Assembly: GCA_037833965.1 (NCBI GenBank)
Contig: AP031358.1
Span: 19,104,001 to 19,168,000, forward strand
Length of the DNA: 64,000 nt
From: Marchantia polymorpha subsp. ruderalis
Lineage: Eukaryota; Streptophyta; Marchantiopsida; Marchantiales; Marchantiaceae
Reading direction: 5' to 3'
Both the position numbers and the translations under genes were made by a program. This document shows positions 1 through 11,800 of this stretch, piece after piece; positions within the stretch are counted from its first letter, which is position 1, and every line of letters starts with the position of its first letter. The notes beneath the pieces were generated by a model that was not told the DNA's origin, did no database searches, and saw only the letters and a list, made by a program, of their open reading frames with translations.

Positions 1-1553
1 ATGGTTTCTCCTCGAGGCCTCTGCCGAAAGGAGTCGCGCTAGCGCTAGCGCCTGGGGCTGGGGAACGGCGAGCCGATGCTTCTGGTCTGCTAGCTGAGGG
101 CCCAATTAGGCCGGGCGCCCCTTTCCGTTAGTCTTCCGATATCTTCGTTCCGGATCGCCGGAGGTGGGGCCTTGACGCCCCGCCCTCGCACGCAGATGTA
201 AGAAAGAGCGAGAGGACCCATGGAACATTAAATGATTCAAAATTTATAGCTAAAGTTAGATTCAAGTTTGTCTTTACAGTTTGTTTGATCGGGGCCTTCT
301 TTTGAGACACGCCTTTTTTTATTTGCGTATATAGCACTGAAAAAGCTCTCTCTCACATCATCATCAGCAGCAGCAGCTGCTGTGGCAGCTTTAGAGTGGT
401 TTTCCTTTTCATCTCGGTTTACACCTGAAGCTCGATTTCAGCATCCCTCCCTCCCTCCCTCTTTTCCCTTTCCTCATGGCCAAACGAGGCGAACACGTGT
501 AAAATCTACGCAGATGCGTAGCAGCGAGTTCGTTTGCGACCGAACCACCACCGGCAGCTCGATATTTCGCCAACGCTAATATACACAGCAGCAGACAGAT
601 GAGAGTTGGCGGTTTGGAGTGTAGTTCAACGATCCAGCTCCATCCAGACCTTCGTTTTGGAACGTAGTTCTACGGCTTATCACTCTGTGGTTTACAAGGT
701 CCTCGCATTTGTTTTATTAGCCTGAAACACGTTTAACATGGCGTGACGCTGGGAATCTAGTGACTCGGTCATTCAAAAAGACTGCTCCATTGAGGAGGCG
801 TCTGAGTTCTACAACATCTAAGTTTCTAGCAAGAGCCATAAGTCTTTGTATCGGGAGGCTTCGAGAATCGAGTGCTGAGTGCTTGTAGACCACCACCTCT
901 GTGAGATAGGCCTCCCATTTTGGAGTGGAGCGTAGATCGCTAGCTCACTATCAAGTGTGGTGTAATCATGACCTTCTTGAATGTACTCGAGTTCGCCATG
1001 CTTTTGGGTGCTGTGTGTGAACTGATCGATCGTGTCGAGTTACCGACTAACCGACTAACTGACTAACCGAGGCATCTATCCACTTAGGCCCCTAAACCTG
1101 AATTAGTGTGAAGTTGTAAGTATGACCCTCCAAGCGTTTGATTGGGCATAGTAGAAGTCCATGTAAACGGATCAACTGGCTGCGAAGTCATGCTTAGGGA
1201 AAGCATCTAAACTGGAAATTCGGAGCGACGACGTCACTTGCGAGGGGATATCAGGGAGGCATCAAGTCGGGGGTTAGTAAGAGTGATCACTTCTTTAGCA
1301 TATGACTTTTTTTCATGAGGAGGCAGGATCAAGCTCCATGGAGGCCGGAAGTCATGCACCAAGTTTAGTACGAAGTGTCCTTCGGATTCTTCCGGTCGTG
1401 ACTCGGAGTGAACTTTGGGCGAGAGACTCATCCACTGGCACGGAAGCTAAGAAGGGATCTAAATTAAAGCAGGCTGTTGAGCAGCTGGAAGAGATGAGGA
1501 ATCCGAGCAGGAGAATTGCTATTTGTGTGAGGATTCGTCGGGACAGACACAAG

Positions 1554-1923
1554 ACATCCTTGACCTACTTTTCATGGGAAGAAGCCGGCAACTGCAGGCC
1601 ATGGAATCTTTGGGGGACGAGGAGAATCAGGAGGCGAAGAAGGAAGGCTTCGATGGAAGTGAAGAGACCCCGTGCAGGAAGGCAAGCGAGTGCACCAACC
1701 AGTATGGGGCAAAAGCTGGAAGTTGGGTATAACGGATGTCTTAACTGGAAAGAGGGAGTATCTGATGGAGCTCAAGCACGCATCGTAAGGAGGTGATTTA
1801 TTTGGGGGTGGGATTGTGGTGGATAAGTGAGCAGCGAGACCGGCAGCCGTTATGGAAATGGAAGAGGTGTAAATGCTCGGCTGATCTCGGATGAGCTTCC
1901 CATGAAAAGTAGGTCAAGGATGT
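1554..1923. repeat. Inverted pair of a dispersed repeat fragment
   Basis: Positions 1554-1581 and 1896-1923 are exact reverse complements over 28 nt. Similarity continues, weaker and with indels, on the outer side (about 1530-1553 against 1924-1950). In translation both arms can encode ILDLLFMG, on opposite strands. This looks like two diverged copies of one repeated element in opposite orientation, about 315 bp apart. The element itself is not recognised. Confidence 0.7.
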
Positions 1924-2281
1924 TCTGATGAATCTTCATGGGAATAGCAACAACTCGTCGGGAGAGCAAATTGTGTAACTGCATGATGATAATGACTCGT
2001 GATCGACCTCGGATGTGAATGTCGTTGAACGGCCCTATGGGGAATGGCCAGACGACGCAGGCGTAGGAGAATTTCGGCTCCAAGAAGACAAGGGTCAACC
2101 TTACACAAGAATTTAGGAACTTTAAAGCTCTACTTGCCTTCCAAAAGTCCAAGCACTTAGCCATCGACGATTGTCGTTTTCTCTCTGGACTTTAATCCTC
2201 AGAGTCCAGACTGTTGTGCGAGGCAGGAGCAGATTCCTCAGCCGCATGGCTCGTACCCTCGCACAAATGGACCGAACCCCA

Positions 2282-2297
2282 CCCCCCCCCCCCCCCC
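2282..2297. repeat. C16 homopolymer run
   Basis: A run of 16 C, preceded by four more C and one A. It is a simple repeat with no visible function and may be prone to sequencing length error. Confidence 0.95.
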
Positions 2298-3655
2298 TCC
2301 ATTCTCATCCGACGATCTCCTAACAAGTTTCCAACGCCTAGAAGAAGATCTCGCCCCTCGCTCACGGCTTTTAGCTGAGCTCCCATTAAATTCTACGCCT
2401 GCTTATGTCACACTTCCGTGCCGAGAAACCGAGCCCTGCCATATCCATCTTCGGAAAACGTCAAACACACAGTGACACAAGATCCCCCAATCTTCTGGGT
2501 ACGATCCTGGGTCATTGTTTCTGTTTCGAAGGGATCAGAAGAACCATTCATCGATTGTCGAGACTCCCGTGTCGAAGCCCGAGTTGGGGCTGGGACCAAA
2601 GCGTGACGAGCAGCAGCCTCGGACCGCATGAGGCGAAGATTTGAGGGGCTCGCAGCCAGTGGCCACCCTTCGACTTGTTGGGCCGTCGAAGTTCATGGCG
2701 AAGGATTCACAGGGTACACGATGCGCATGTCGTCGGAGGCCGAATCATGGAATGTGCGAGAAGGGGCTCGGAGAGGCCACGATCTGACGAGCTGCGCCAA
2801 TCATCCGTTACTAAGTGAGGACAAACCTGTCGCCGAAGCGACGAGACGCAAAGAGCTTTGCTAACGCATTTGAGCCTCTACGATGGCGATCACAGCGTGA
2901 ACGTGTTCTCGCGCGATGATTATTTACCAAAATCTATGATGTAATCATTCGCTAATGATTTGCGATTTATAGTTGATGACGAGTCACATTTCCTGATTAA
3001 ATGTGCCCATTAATTGGTGGCGAGAGGTTTGGCGTTTCGGCATTTTTTTTAATCACTCCTTTCCACGATCTTTCTCTTCGCTCTCCCATTATGTGATTCC
3101 AACCCTTTGCACATGCTTATCTGGACTCTTTCCCGAACACCTGGTAATCAACAGCCAAAATTCCCCACCTGCCCACGTCAGCGTCTGGCCCCTCTAACCC
3201 CACAGCCTTCACTCGTATATGTTAAAAGACTCCAGGACCCTTACCCTGGAAAGGGCTTCGGTTAAGTGGTAAGTAATCATTGCTAATCACGTACAGGAGA
3301 GGAGGAGGAGCCCATTAGATGCTAACTAAGCGCACACAAACGAACCCTCTGCTGCCTCCCCCTCCCTGTGCATCTCTGTGCATCTCTGGGCATCCGTTGC
3401 ATCAACTTGCATGTATCTGTATGATCAACTTCCAGGGTACGTACAACATAACCGAAAGTGTATCGGCCACATTCGTATACAGTAGCACAAATTGACTAAC
3501 TGGTGAATTTGAACTTTGGGCTTTGATTAGACCTACTGTGATTATGCTGGGGTCAATGCATTTACTGATGTATGTACGATTGGTCTCATGTTTCTGCAGG
3601 TCGTATCGTCAAAAAGCTGGAGACCAAGCTCAACTAACCAGCTCTTGTATGTGCA

Positions 3656-3705
3656 CAGAGAGAGAGAGAGAGAGAGGGTAGAGAGAGAGAGGGAGAGAGG
3701 AGGGG
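3656..3705 (+). repeat. GA-rich microsatellite
   Basis: A (GA)n tract interrupted by GGT and GGG, lying in gene-free DNA. Confidence 0.95.
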
Positions 3706-4489
3706 GAGAACTGTGACATTGCCCGTTGAAGTGAGGACTCTGGAGCAGTGCATTTAGTCGGATCTAGCGTAAGTGGATTAAAGAGAGAAGCGAGGGATTA
3801 ATGGCGAAGGGAGGGGATAGAGGCAAATTCGCATCTAGCACGTCGATCATGCAATGAAGCCAGGGCCCGGTCAATGAGGGGTTTGAATCAGGGTTGGTCA
3901 AGAGTAAACTCTAGGTCTGTACTCTGCACCCCAACAACAAAAGGCAAGACTATTTGATGCATGGGTGAGGACCTACTTTTGCAAACAATCATTCGGTTGC
4001 CTTCAATTCTTACCGTCCTTGACGAGGAGCTGCTATTCATGTCGAACAATTATTTGTATTTCGCTCCACTGTAGATGAGGAAATGGAAGGCGCCAAAATG
4101 TGCTGTGGGGCTTTTCTCGTGAGAGCTGGAGGGTGTTCGTGTTACAAGGGTGAGAATAATTCTCAAGACATTAATCCATTTGGGGAGTCTAAACTTCCAC
4201 TTGGGCATCCGAATGTCCCTCGGAAGTCAGCGAAAGAATCGGGGCATGTCACTTTCGTGCGTCGACTTCCACTAGGAAAGAACATGCGGTGAATCTAGAA
4301 CTTTGAGCTCCGTCCAATATTATAATCTTCAAAATCACTATCAAACTCTCACGTACAGTGTGGTGTGATATTGTGCTCTTAAAAAAAATGCAGGTAGCTG
4401 TTCGAGATCCTCTCGAGTGAAGGATGATATGAGATCTCGATGTGGTGGATGACGAGAGAAGAGTTCGAGCGAGTCCACCCAGCGATTCT

Positions 4490-4516
4490 CTCGGCTTCCA
4501 TTATGTGGAAGCCGAG
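4490..4516. repeat. Perfect 11-bp hairpin
   Basis: CTCGGCTTCCA at 4490-4500 pairs exactly with TGGAAGCCGAG at 4506-4516 across a 5-nt loop. No gene is attached to it. Confidence 0.8.
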
Positions 4517-6299
4517 CTTAGTGGGCACAACCTTCTATGAGCTCCTCATGTGAAGCATATGATACGATCAGTGATAATTGAAGGATGATTTCGAGCAGAT
4601 CTCAGCTCGGACACGTCCACAAGCAAGCTATCCGGGACCATTAACCATCCTCGATCAGGTGATTATCCGGATGCATCTCTCTCTCTCTCTCATCGGATTT
4701 ACTGGCCTGACCGACCGACCGACCGACCATGTGTGGCCGGACGTGGTCGGTCAGGTCTATCTCTCATACAAACGGAGAATTAGAGGCACAGGGACCCATG
4801 GTACTGCGTTGTGCAGCGATGAGTACAAATTTGACATTGTCAACAAACGAACAGACTCGGTTCAGATACAACTGTTGCGAGTTTGAATGGGAAGGCCCTT
4901 TTAAACCCCGGCAGCGAGAGTTCAAGTTTTGAAAGGCCTGAGTACAGATGGAAATCTTGGGGATAACTGGGGGGCACAATCTTCCATGGAGCTGTCATGT
5001 GCGGGAGTTAAGACCGGGTGGTATTCAAGTCTTGTTTATGCACAACTGCCCAATTCTTTTTTGCATAAATGCATAGAAAACGTCGCGAATCCTTTCCCGC
5101 AGCTGCATCAAACCTGTCCCTGTACCGAATAAAAGTGCAAATTCACCCTCTGCCTTCTGACCGGAACAAACTTGGGCGAAACTCTAGCGGCGCTGCCTTC
5201 CATGGTACCTTCGCCCGAAGCAGTTGAGATGAGTCTGCAAAATCATTTGAACTCATTTCGACCATTTTGGACAGGCAAGGGCAGGGGGTGGCACTGGACG
5301 CAGGGTTTCACCGTCACTGGACGCAGGGTTTCTGACTCGGAATTCTTGTCCTTCCATATTATTATAGAGTATCCCCGAGCTTATTCGGGAACAATCAGTG
5401 GCACACTACTCCAGGCAACTTTCTCGTTCTTCTTTCTTTCGCAGTTAACTGACGAGAACGACCGCCATTCTTCTTCCCAGGAAAATTTTCTCCTTCAAGC
5501 ACTTTTGGCCCCCGCTTCCATTTCTCGAAGCGACTTGTTGAACCATTCCTTGCTACCCTTTGCGCGCTTCAGCTCGCTCCCCTCCCCTCCCCTCCCCGTC
5601 ATGCGAGGAGTCATAACTGAATTAACCATAAAATAGACCACGTAGCTCCACAGTCCCCACATCCCATCACATCCCATGAACTCGCTGCCCTCTCATGGCC
5701 TAGCGCCAAAAGACTTCCAAGACGTCCACGAAGTGGAAGACGAGGAGTGAGGACGGCAACTGCCAAAAGGGTGTTTTTGGAACCATTTCCCAACATATCG
5801 CCCATATAATACATTTGGCTAGACAAGTGGGTCATTCGTGTTGGGCGAGCATCGCATCGCAGAAGGTACAATGTGCGAGAGGGCTGCTGGAAATTCATGC
5901 CCATGTCTGCCCCATTGAAGATGATTTCGAAAGACCGAAACACGTGATTTTGTGATCCATGCGCAGACTGTTCATCTCGATGGAGTAAGTTAAACAAATA
6001 TTTCCGTCGTCCTCGAGGCCCTTCGTATGGACGTCCATATGGCTATTTCGCCCAACGGAGGAGGAGGAGGAGGGGATGTGATCGCACGAGCACCGCTGTT
6101 ACGAAGTGGACATTAATTCAGGACGGAATCTGGAACACAGGCCACAAGCACCAGCGGCACCGGAGAACGATGGATGTGGGGGTGGGGTACGAACGGGCAG
6201 AAGGGGGGTCGCAGTCAGCAGGCGAGTGGGGACGGACGGGGCGACTGCGAGACGAGGCAAGCAAGGAGTCCGTAGATTCGCTCACTGATGTGAAAGCCA

Positions 6300-8895
6300 T
6301 AGTTCAGGTATCCATGTCCGTATGATGCGCTCGCTCCAGCCAGCAGCAGCAGCAGCTGCAGCTGCAGGACGGCAGTTCATGACCTCCACCTCCTGCACAA
6401 GCGCAAGAGAAGGGATGGGGCAGCAGCAGCAGCCGCAGCAGTGAGGCGAGCGAGCACTGTGCAGGTATTCGGACTGTGGACGGTAAAGAGAGGCGGCCTG
6501 AAGTGAGGTGAAGTGGACTGGACTTGAGACGAGACGAGGAGAGACGAGAGCAGTGGCGTGGGGTTGTGGAGAGAGGCCGACTCAGGATCCAGGGGAGGGG
6601 AAGAGATCAGGTGACAGGCCCGGAGTGTGCGCAAGCGTGCAGAGCTCGCTCGCGAGAGACAGAAGTAGATAATCCAGGGCGAAAAAATAGTGAGCTAAGA
6701 GATATAGAGAGAGAGGTAGACAGAGTAAAGTGTTGGGGAAGGGAAGGGAAGGGAAGGGGGAGGGGAAAAGTGAAGGGGAGAGGTAAAGAAAGAGGGAGAG
6801 GGAGAGGAGGAGGAGGTGGTGGTGGTCCCGAGATAAGCAGCAGCTCGAGCGGGGACTCTTTTTCTTATAGGCTTAGCGGGGAGTGGGCAGCATATCCTTC
6901 GCGGCTCGAAGCGAGAGCTTTGTGTGAGCACAGAGGACGGGCCTGGCCCCACAAGCTTTCATCCGCCCCCACACCGTAGCGCGAGGAGAGGAAAGGGAAG
7001 AGCTGCGACGGGAAAATGAAAAGAGAGGAGAGGAGGAAGGACGCCGGGAGAGAGCGACGAGCAGGGAGGGACAAAGCAGCTGAAGAAAGCAGGCCGAGAG
7101 CCGCAGAGAGAGGGAGAGAGGGAGAGAAGAGGAGCTGAGCTGAGCTGAGCCTCGTCGTCGTGAATGCTGCTGTTGGGTTTCTCGCAGTTGCTAGTAGCTG
7201 CTGCTGCTGCTGATGCACTGTTGGAGTAGTAGTGGCAACGCGAGGGGAGAGGGGAGAGGTCGTATAACGCTCTGGAGGTGTTAAGACCCATCTTATTCGG
7301 AAACAGTAGCCCAGGCCGAGCGCAGAGCCGACAGCCTTGTCCCCCGTCTTGGCCCACGCTCTGTGCATAGCTTCGCCTCATCCTCTGGCATTGTGCATGC
7401 CACGTATCGTGCGAGTCGGTTTTTGCGAGCGTGGTCTGAGGCGCCGGGGAGCTTGATCCTCGAGCCAAATGGTGGCGACTACGCCTCGCTCGCGCACCCG
7501 CATCGTGCATCGGACCGTGCACGCCCCCACCATCTCGCAGGATGTTCTATAATACTCGCCGCTTGAGAGCTCCGAGGACGGAGAGATAACCGGCGCCAGA
7601 GTCGTCGAGCTGGTGCGATGGTGCTGCTGCTGCTGCTGCTTGTGGAGGAGCTGCTGCGGCTGCGGCTGGTGATGATTTCGCTCGCGCCTGGCCCGGACAC
7701 GACATTCGCTGCTCGCAGGCCCGGCTGTGGATTGTCGACTTCTGCGACTACAGGTCTCCCACTCTAGCACGGCTCAGCAGCCGCAGCGGTTCGCTCTCGA
7801 GCCAGAATCAGGTGCCACATCTCATGGTCTTGCGGCGGGAGTGCAACAAGTGGTTCGAGCACGAATATGAGGCAATGCGGAGGCGTGTTGTCGCATCGTT
7901 TGATGTGAGGTATTCCTTCATCTGCCATCTCGATTCCTCCTCCTCCCCCACTTTCTGTCAGCAGCTGCTTTCGTGTTCTCTTTCTGTCAATTATCTTTCG
8001 CTTGAAATAATGCATTCGCTCGGCGCGAGACGAATTTCCAGCAGCTTCGATGTGCTCACCCTCCATTGACCATGCATTGACACCGACTTTCGATCGATTC
8101 GGAATGAAGCCGTATACAATTGAGGCACCTCCGCCCCCCCAGCCCCCGGTACTCGGCAACCTCTTACTGCAGGCAGTAAGTCTTCCAGGCTCGCCCGCCC
8201 TTGACCTCGTCTGCATTGCATTGCATTGCATCGCCTCGCTTCGCATTGCATTGCACTGCATACACCCGCCGCATTGCATAGCTCCGAGGAAGAGACCGAC
8301 ACCGATCGATCATCCGTCCCGCACCCACTGCGAAGCCCTCCCACCGCCCATTTATTCTGCAGCCCATCATTACTACCATCACCACCACCATCATCATCAT
8401 CAGCATCATTCCGACGTCTTCTGCCCGATGCGTTAGATTTTCATGAGTGTCGTCGAGGCTCGATCCGCAGTCTGGAACGATGGCTCCGTGTGGTATCCAC
8501 GGGCGCCCAGCTCTCTTCCGGCGCATGTATCTTCTACTCTGGCCGGAAGATTTCAGTCACAGTTCGGCTCGTCTGGAACGTGGGGAGAATTCCGAATTTG
8601 TCCTCGCGGACTCGCTGCTGCTCTCGTCCGCCTGGGACGAGACGCTGGGTAGCAAGTGCGCCAAGCGGGCTTGCGGAGTGGACTGACAGAGCTCGAGCTG
8701 TGGCTGCAGATCCCGAGCCGAGCAGAGCTGGGCCGGGATGGCTGGTGTAGAGAGGTGTGTGGTGTGGTGTGGCAGCTAGCAGCTAGCGACTGGTAGACTC
8801 ACTCTTCGCTTCTTTCCTCGTTGTGATGACAGATACCTCACATTCTTGTATCGTGGAAGCATCTGTCGTGTTGAAAGCATTCCCTCGACGGCTCC
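6300..8895 (+). promoter_or_regulatory. Putative promoter and 5' leader of TRM gene
   Basis: This stretch precedes the first coding exon of the TRM-family gene. It holds CAG runs (about 6344-6440), a long purine-rich GA tract in the sense direction (about 6660-7130), more CAG/CTG runs and a TGCAT microsatellite at 8214-8280. A plausible acceptor (gatgacag) ends at 8832. In the frame of the chosen ATG at 8896 there is a TGA at 8872, so 8833-8895 would be untranslated exon. The transcription start and upstream leader donor cannot be fixed from sequence alone. Confidence 0.45.
8214..8280. repeat. GCATT microsatellite
   Basis: An imperfect pentanucleotide repeat of GCATT units, interrupted by CGCCTCGCTTC. 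It lies in the putative leader of the TRM gene. Confidence 0.9.
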
Positions 8896-11800
8896 ATGAG
8901 AAAGTCAGGCTTCATGAGTAGGAAGGCTCTGAGTGAGCCTACCTTCTCGCTAGACAGGAATAGGGCCTTCTCAGGTATTCTTAGACGCCCCGGGAACATC
9001 CATGACATCGATTGGAACAGCCTTCTGCTTGGGAAGAAGGTCCCCACTGACCAGGAGCTCGCCGATGGTAAGCTCCCTTGTTCGTAGACATTTCACTGGA
9101 ATCAGCCTTTCTACTGACGTCGTGCTCCATACTTCCGTTTACGTCCATACAGAATGTCGAATTAGCTTCTCCCACTGCGTTCCCATTCTACTGCACATTA
9201 CCTCTCATCGAGCCTTGCCGTCAATGCTGCAGCGAATGAATGAGTGAGTGAATGAATGGTCGTGGGATCTTCGTGTTCGGTGCTAACGCTGTTGTGCGCT
9301 CGCTCGTGCTGTCTAATGTCGAATGTTGCAGCCGGTCTGGAAGCCCCGAGAAATAGCCTCGAGTCATCGCCTGGCAATCGGACTCCGATATTTAGCGGAG
9401 GCGTGGTGCACGAGGAAATTCCGGTGAGTGGCTTCGGACTCAGTCCCTTCGATCAATGTCCAGGCAGTCAGTCAAGTCAGTCTGTCGAGTCAGTGCGTCG
9501 AGGCCAGCTCTCAGAGCGTCGTTGTTGTCGTCGTGTCATCGCTCCTTCCCTCCTTCCTTCCTTTAGCCTTCCTTCAGAGCTGCAGCGTCGCCAGATTTGA
9601 TTCACTGGAGTGCGAGGCGAGATGTACCGCGGGCGTAGAGTCGGTCTCTGACAGAACAGTGGCTAGAAAAACTGTGCGAGGGATAATGATTGATTCTGAT
9701 TCTGACTCCGACACACGCCCCGCGATTTGGTTGCATGTCTCTCAGTACGGGTTCGAGATTTCGAACAGGACGAACATGTCGAGGCACATCATCAGCTCGG
9801 CCGAGCTCTCGGCCTCGTACCACCACAGCAGGTCGTCGGGCGAATCGTCGAGCCGGCGCAAGAGCGGAGGCGAGGTGCTGCCCATCAAGACGCTCATCGC
9901 GCAGGACTCGAGCGAGGCCGAGTATGAGCGCAAGCGCCGCTCGGCCCCCAGCGTCGTCGCTCGCCTCATGGGCCTAGAGACTCTGCCGCAGGGCGACAAG
10001 GCCGCCAAGCCCTGCAGCGCCGCCAAGCCCCCCAAGCCCTCGAGGTCGCAGCAGAAGCGCTCATCGTCGTCGACAACCTCGAGCCACCATCACCATCAAC
10101 ATCAGCAGCAGCAGCAGCAGCAGCAGCAGTCGAGCAAAGGAGAGAGCAGCAGTGGCCGGGCCGAGAGCCCTCTGGAAGATGTAGACACGATTCGAGATTT
10201 CCCGCTGCCGAGGAGCAGCCAGGCAATTGAGCCGGAGATCACGGAGGAGAAGGCGAAGTTCGACAAGCTGCCATTCCGCTCGCACCCGCAGGAGAAGCAG
10301 CTGCAGGAGTTCAAGAAGGAGTTCATGGCGAAGCTGGCGAACCAGCGGCACGAGGCGCCGCAGGCCGCCTTCGACCGCGAGCTCGAGGAGCGGCGCAGGC
10401 AGCTGCGCGAGAAGGTGTGCGAGGCCAAGATCGCGCTGCTCTCGGGGGGCGACGATTCGCGGCGCCTCTCGTCGGCGCAGGAGAAGCTGATCGAGAGCAA
10501 GGAGTTCCAGGACGCCATCGAGCTGCTGCAGAGCAACCGCGAGTTCTTCCTCAAGTTCTTCCAGGAGCCGAATTCCGTCTTCAACAAGGACCCGCCCGAG
10601 CCCGAGTCCACCAGCAGCCGGCGCTCGTTCCACCTCGAGGACTACTCGCGCGACTCCCGACGAGCTCGCGAGTTCGACGAGTCCTCGCGCGAGGGATCGC
10701 GCAAGTCCTTCCACTTCGGCGACCTCTCGCGCGAGTCCAGGAAGTCCTACCTGCTCGACGACCCGGCCAAGGACTCCACCAGCCGCAAGTCGTTCCATCT
10801 CGACGAGCTCTCGCGCGAGTCGCGCAGATTGCTGCTGCACGAGTCGCCCCGGCGCTCCTTCCACCTCGACGACCTCTCGCGCGACTCCAAGCGCTCGTCC
10901 TCCCACCACAACAACAACCACCATCACCACCACCACATTGAGGATTTCGCCAAAGAGATCCGCGCGCTCGAGGATTACTCGGATTCCCACACCGTCGGCA
11001 GCCATCGCCACCACCAGCACCAGCATCAGCATCAGCAGCAGGGAAGCTCCGAGCACTCGAAGCGCAAGGAGTCGTCGAGGCACAAGCACTCGGCGCAAGC
11101 GTCCAAGCCCCAGGCGGAGGACGGGCTGCTGCACCACAAGTCGCGCCTCGACATCGTCGACAAGGAGCCATCGCTGTGGGCTGTCGTCCCCGACGAGGGC
11201 CGCAATGTGTCCCCGAATAACTACGATTCGCGCAAGGGCTGCCATTCCCCGAGCCGCATCGTGGTGCTCAAGCCCGGCCCCGGCGACATCACGCTGCTCA
11301 GTCCGGCCATGGCGCCAGCGTGCTCCCCGCGATCCTACCGAATTGTGAGGGATGGCCGAGGAGGCGTCTTCGAGGCCCGTGAGATCGGTCGGGATTCCAT
11401 GGACAGGGGCGCCAGGCAGCAGCAGCAGCAGCAGGCGGACTGGGACATTCATCGCGAGGATTCGAGGTTCGCCAAAGATCGAGCGCTGGAAGGGTACAGG
11501 GACCCTCGGGCCATCGCCAAGGACATCGTCCGCGAGGCGAAGACGAGCATCACGAGGGAGATCTCGCGGGACAGGGAAATTGGACGCCGCGACCCGCCCC
11601 GAGTCGGCGACGTGAGCCTCGTGCGCAGCAGCAGAAGCTCGGGGAAGAGGATTTCGTCGCCCAAGAGCGAAATTCACGATGCTGGTGCCTTCGAGGCCGT
11701 GGGCTCCTTCACTCTGGCCGCTCTGTCGCGCAGGCACGTGAAGGACGAGCACCGCAGCACTTCCCCCACAGTCCCGACCCCGAGCCCTCGGATCCGATCG

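Larger units (their letters stand above)
1..6300. other. Intergenic, repeat-rich, no gene seen
   Basis: I find no reading frame here with recognisable protein similarity or a convincing splice pattern. The longest open frames (for example 1302-1796 on the plus strand) give compositionally odd peptides rich in Arg and Ser. The stretch holds simple repeats, a 28-bp inverted pair at 1554/1896, a hairpin at 4490-4516 and an 18-nt exact direct duplication (5292-5309 and 5315-5332, period 23). It may carry decayed mobile-element fragments. Confidence 0.6.

Noticed and set aside
1302-1796. A 164-codon open frame near the left end
   Set aside because: Composition is Arg/Ser-rich without motifs, and it overlaps the inverted repeat fragment. 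There is no splice or family support.
8050-8436. Short frames with His/Ile runs in the TRM leader region
   Set aside because: They are products of CAC/CAT and GCATT microsatellites with no conserved content.
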